A DNA stretch of 5,532 bases from an uncultured bacterium. GTDB lineage: Bacteria > Actinomycetota > Coriobacteriia > Coriobacteriales > Coriobacteriaceae. The DNA lies in contig CAJMSV010000110.1 in NCBI GenBank assembly GCA_905216175.1, positions 1-5,532 of the forward strand, in the 5' to 3' direction. The position numbers and the translations under genes were made by a program. Numbering within the stretch: position 1 is the stretch's first letter; each line of letters starts with the position of its first letter. Under the pieces are notes generated by a model. The model did not search any database. It saw only the letters and a list, made by a program, of their open reading frames with translations, and was not told where the DNA came from. Positions 5,314 to 5,532 of this stretch are shown here, in pieces.

Positions 5314-5532
5314 CTAGTCTAGGCGGACTGGATCGTGGGGGTAGGCGTTGAGAATCTCGACGCCGAACTCGGTCACCAAGGCCAAGTCCTCGATGCGGAC
5401 GCCGGTGTGACCGGGGAGGTAGATGCCCGGCTCGATGGAGAAGGTCATGCCCGGCTCGACAACCTGCTCGTTGACGAGCGAGACGTCGCCCGGCTCGTGA
5501 TCCTGCAGGCCGAACGAGTGACCCAGGCGCTG
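5314..5532 (-). CDS. M24 metallopeptidase, Xaa-Pro peptidase type (C-terminal fragment)
   Basis: Reading the minus strand from 5532 gives 72 residues ending at TAG (5316-5314); the gene begins outside the window. The fragment is the end of the 'pita-bread' fold: RLGHSFGLQDHEPG at fragment residues 2-15 corresponds to the GHGIGL..HE.P motif, with a metal-ligand histidine (H5) and the substrate-binding histidine (H12). EPGMTFSIEPGIYLPG at 26-41 contains the ligand Glu34, and GVRIEDLALVTEFG at 44-57 contains the ligand Glu49. Members cleave N-terminal Xaa-Pro bonds or Xaa-Pro dipeptides in the cytoplasm with two metal ions. The two aspartate ligands lie upstream and are not visible. The IEPGIYLPG..GVRIED form points to aminopeptidase P/prolidase rather than methionine aminopeptidase; which of the two is undecided. 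It is convergent with folC. Confidence 0.9.
   Translation of the reverse strand, partial: QRLGHSFGLQDHEPGDVSLVNEQVVEPGMTFSIEPGIYLPGHTGVRIEDLALVTEFGVEILNAYPHDPVRLD

Overview
The window looks like chromosomal housekeeping DNA from a high-GC Gram-positive gut actinobacterium. Coriobacteriia, probably Collinsella or a close relative, is my best guess. It rests on codon use (strong C/G third positions in valS), the valS-folC order and the style of the intergenic palindromes; no phylogenetic marker here proves it.

Layout: (1) positions 1-234, the 3' end of a PTS EIIA-type protein, closed by a clear intrinsic terminator at 271-305. (2) positions 235-645, a 411-bp gap with a 25-bp perfect inverted repeat and a structured stretch leading into valS. 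(3) positions 646-3342, a complete valyl-tRNA synthetase gene with intact catalytic, editing and zinc-binding motifs. (4) positions 3343-3620, a gap with a ~109-nt foldback and a terminator-like hairpin ending only 20 nt before the next start codon. (5) positions 3621-4964, a complete folC (dihydrofolate/folylpolyglutamate synthase). (6) positions 4965-5313, a gap with three separate palindromic structures. (7) positions 5314-5532 on the minus strand, the C-terminal end of an M24 metallopeptidase (Xaa-Pro peptidase type), convergent with folC.

The genes are ordinary metabolism: sugar uptake, aminoacylation, folate polyglutamylation and peptide turnover. The valS-folC neighbourhood is a known conserved pair, as in Bacillus subtilis, although here 278 bp of structured DNA separates the two genes.

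The unusual content lies between the genes. Two different palindromic repeat families each occur twice. One family (541-600 and, inverted, 3381-3440) brackets valS. The other (315-387 and 4979-5045) brackets the valS-folC block. In both families the copies differ at paired positions in a compensatory way, so the hairpin rather than the primary sequence seems to be preserved. I see no CRISPR array, tRNA, rRNA, transposase or defence gene, and no evidence of a new multi-gene system.
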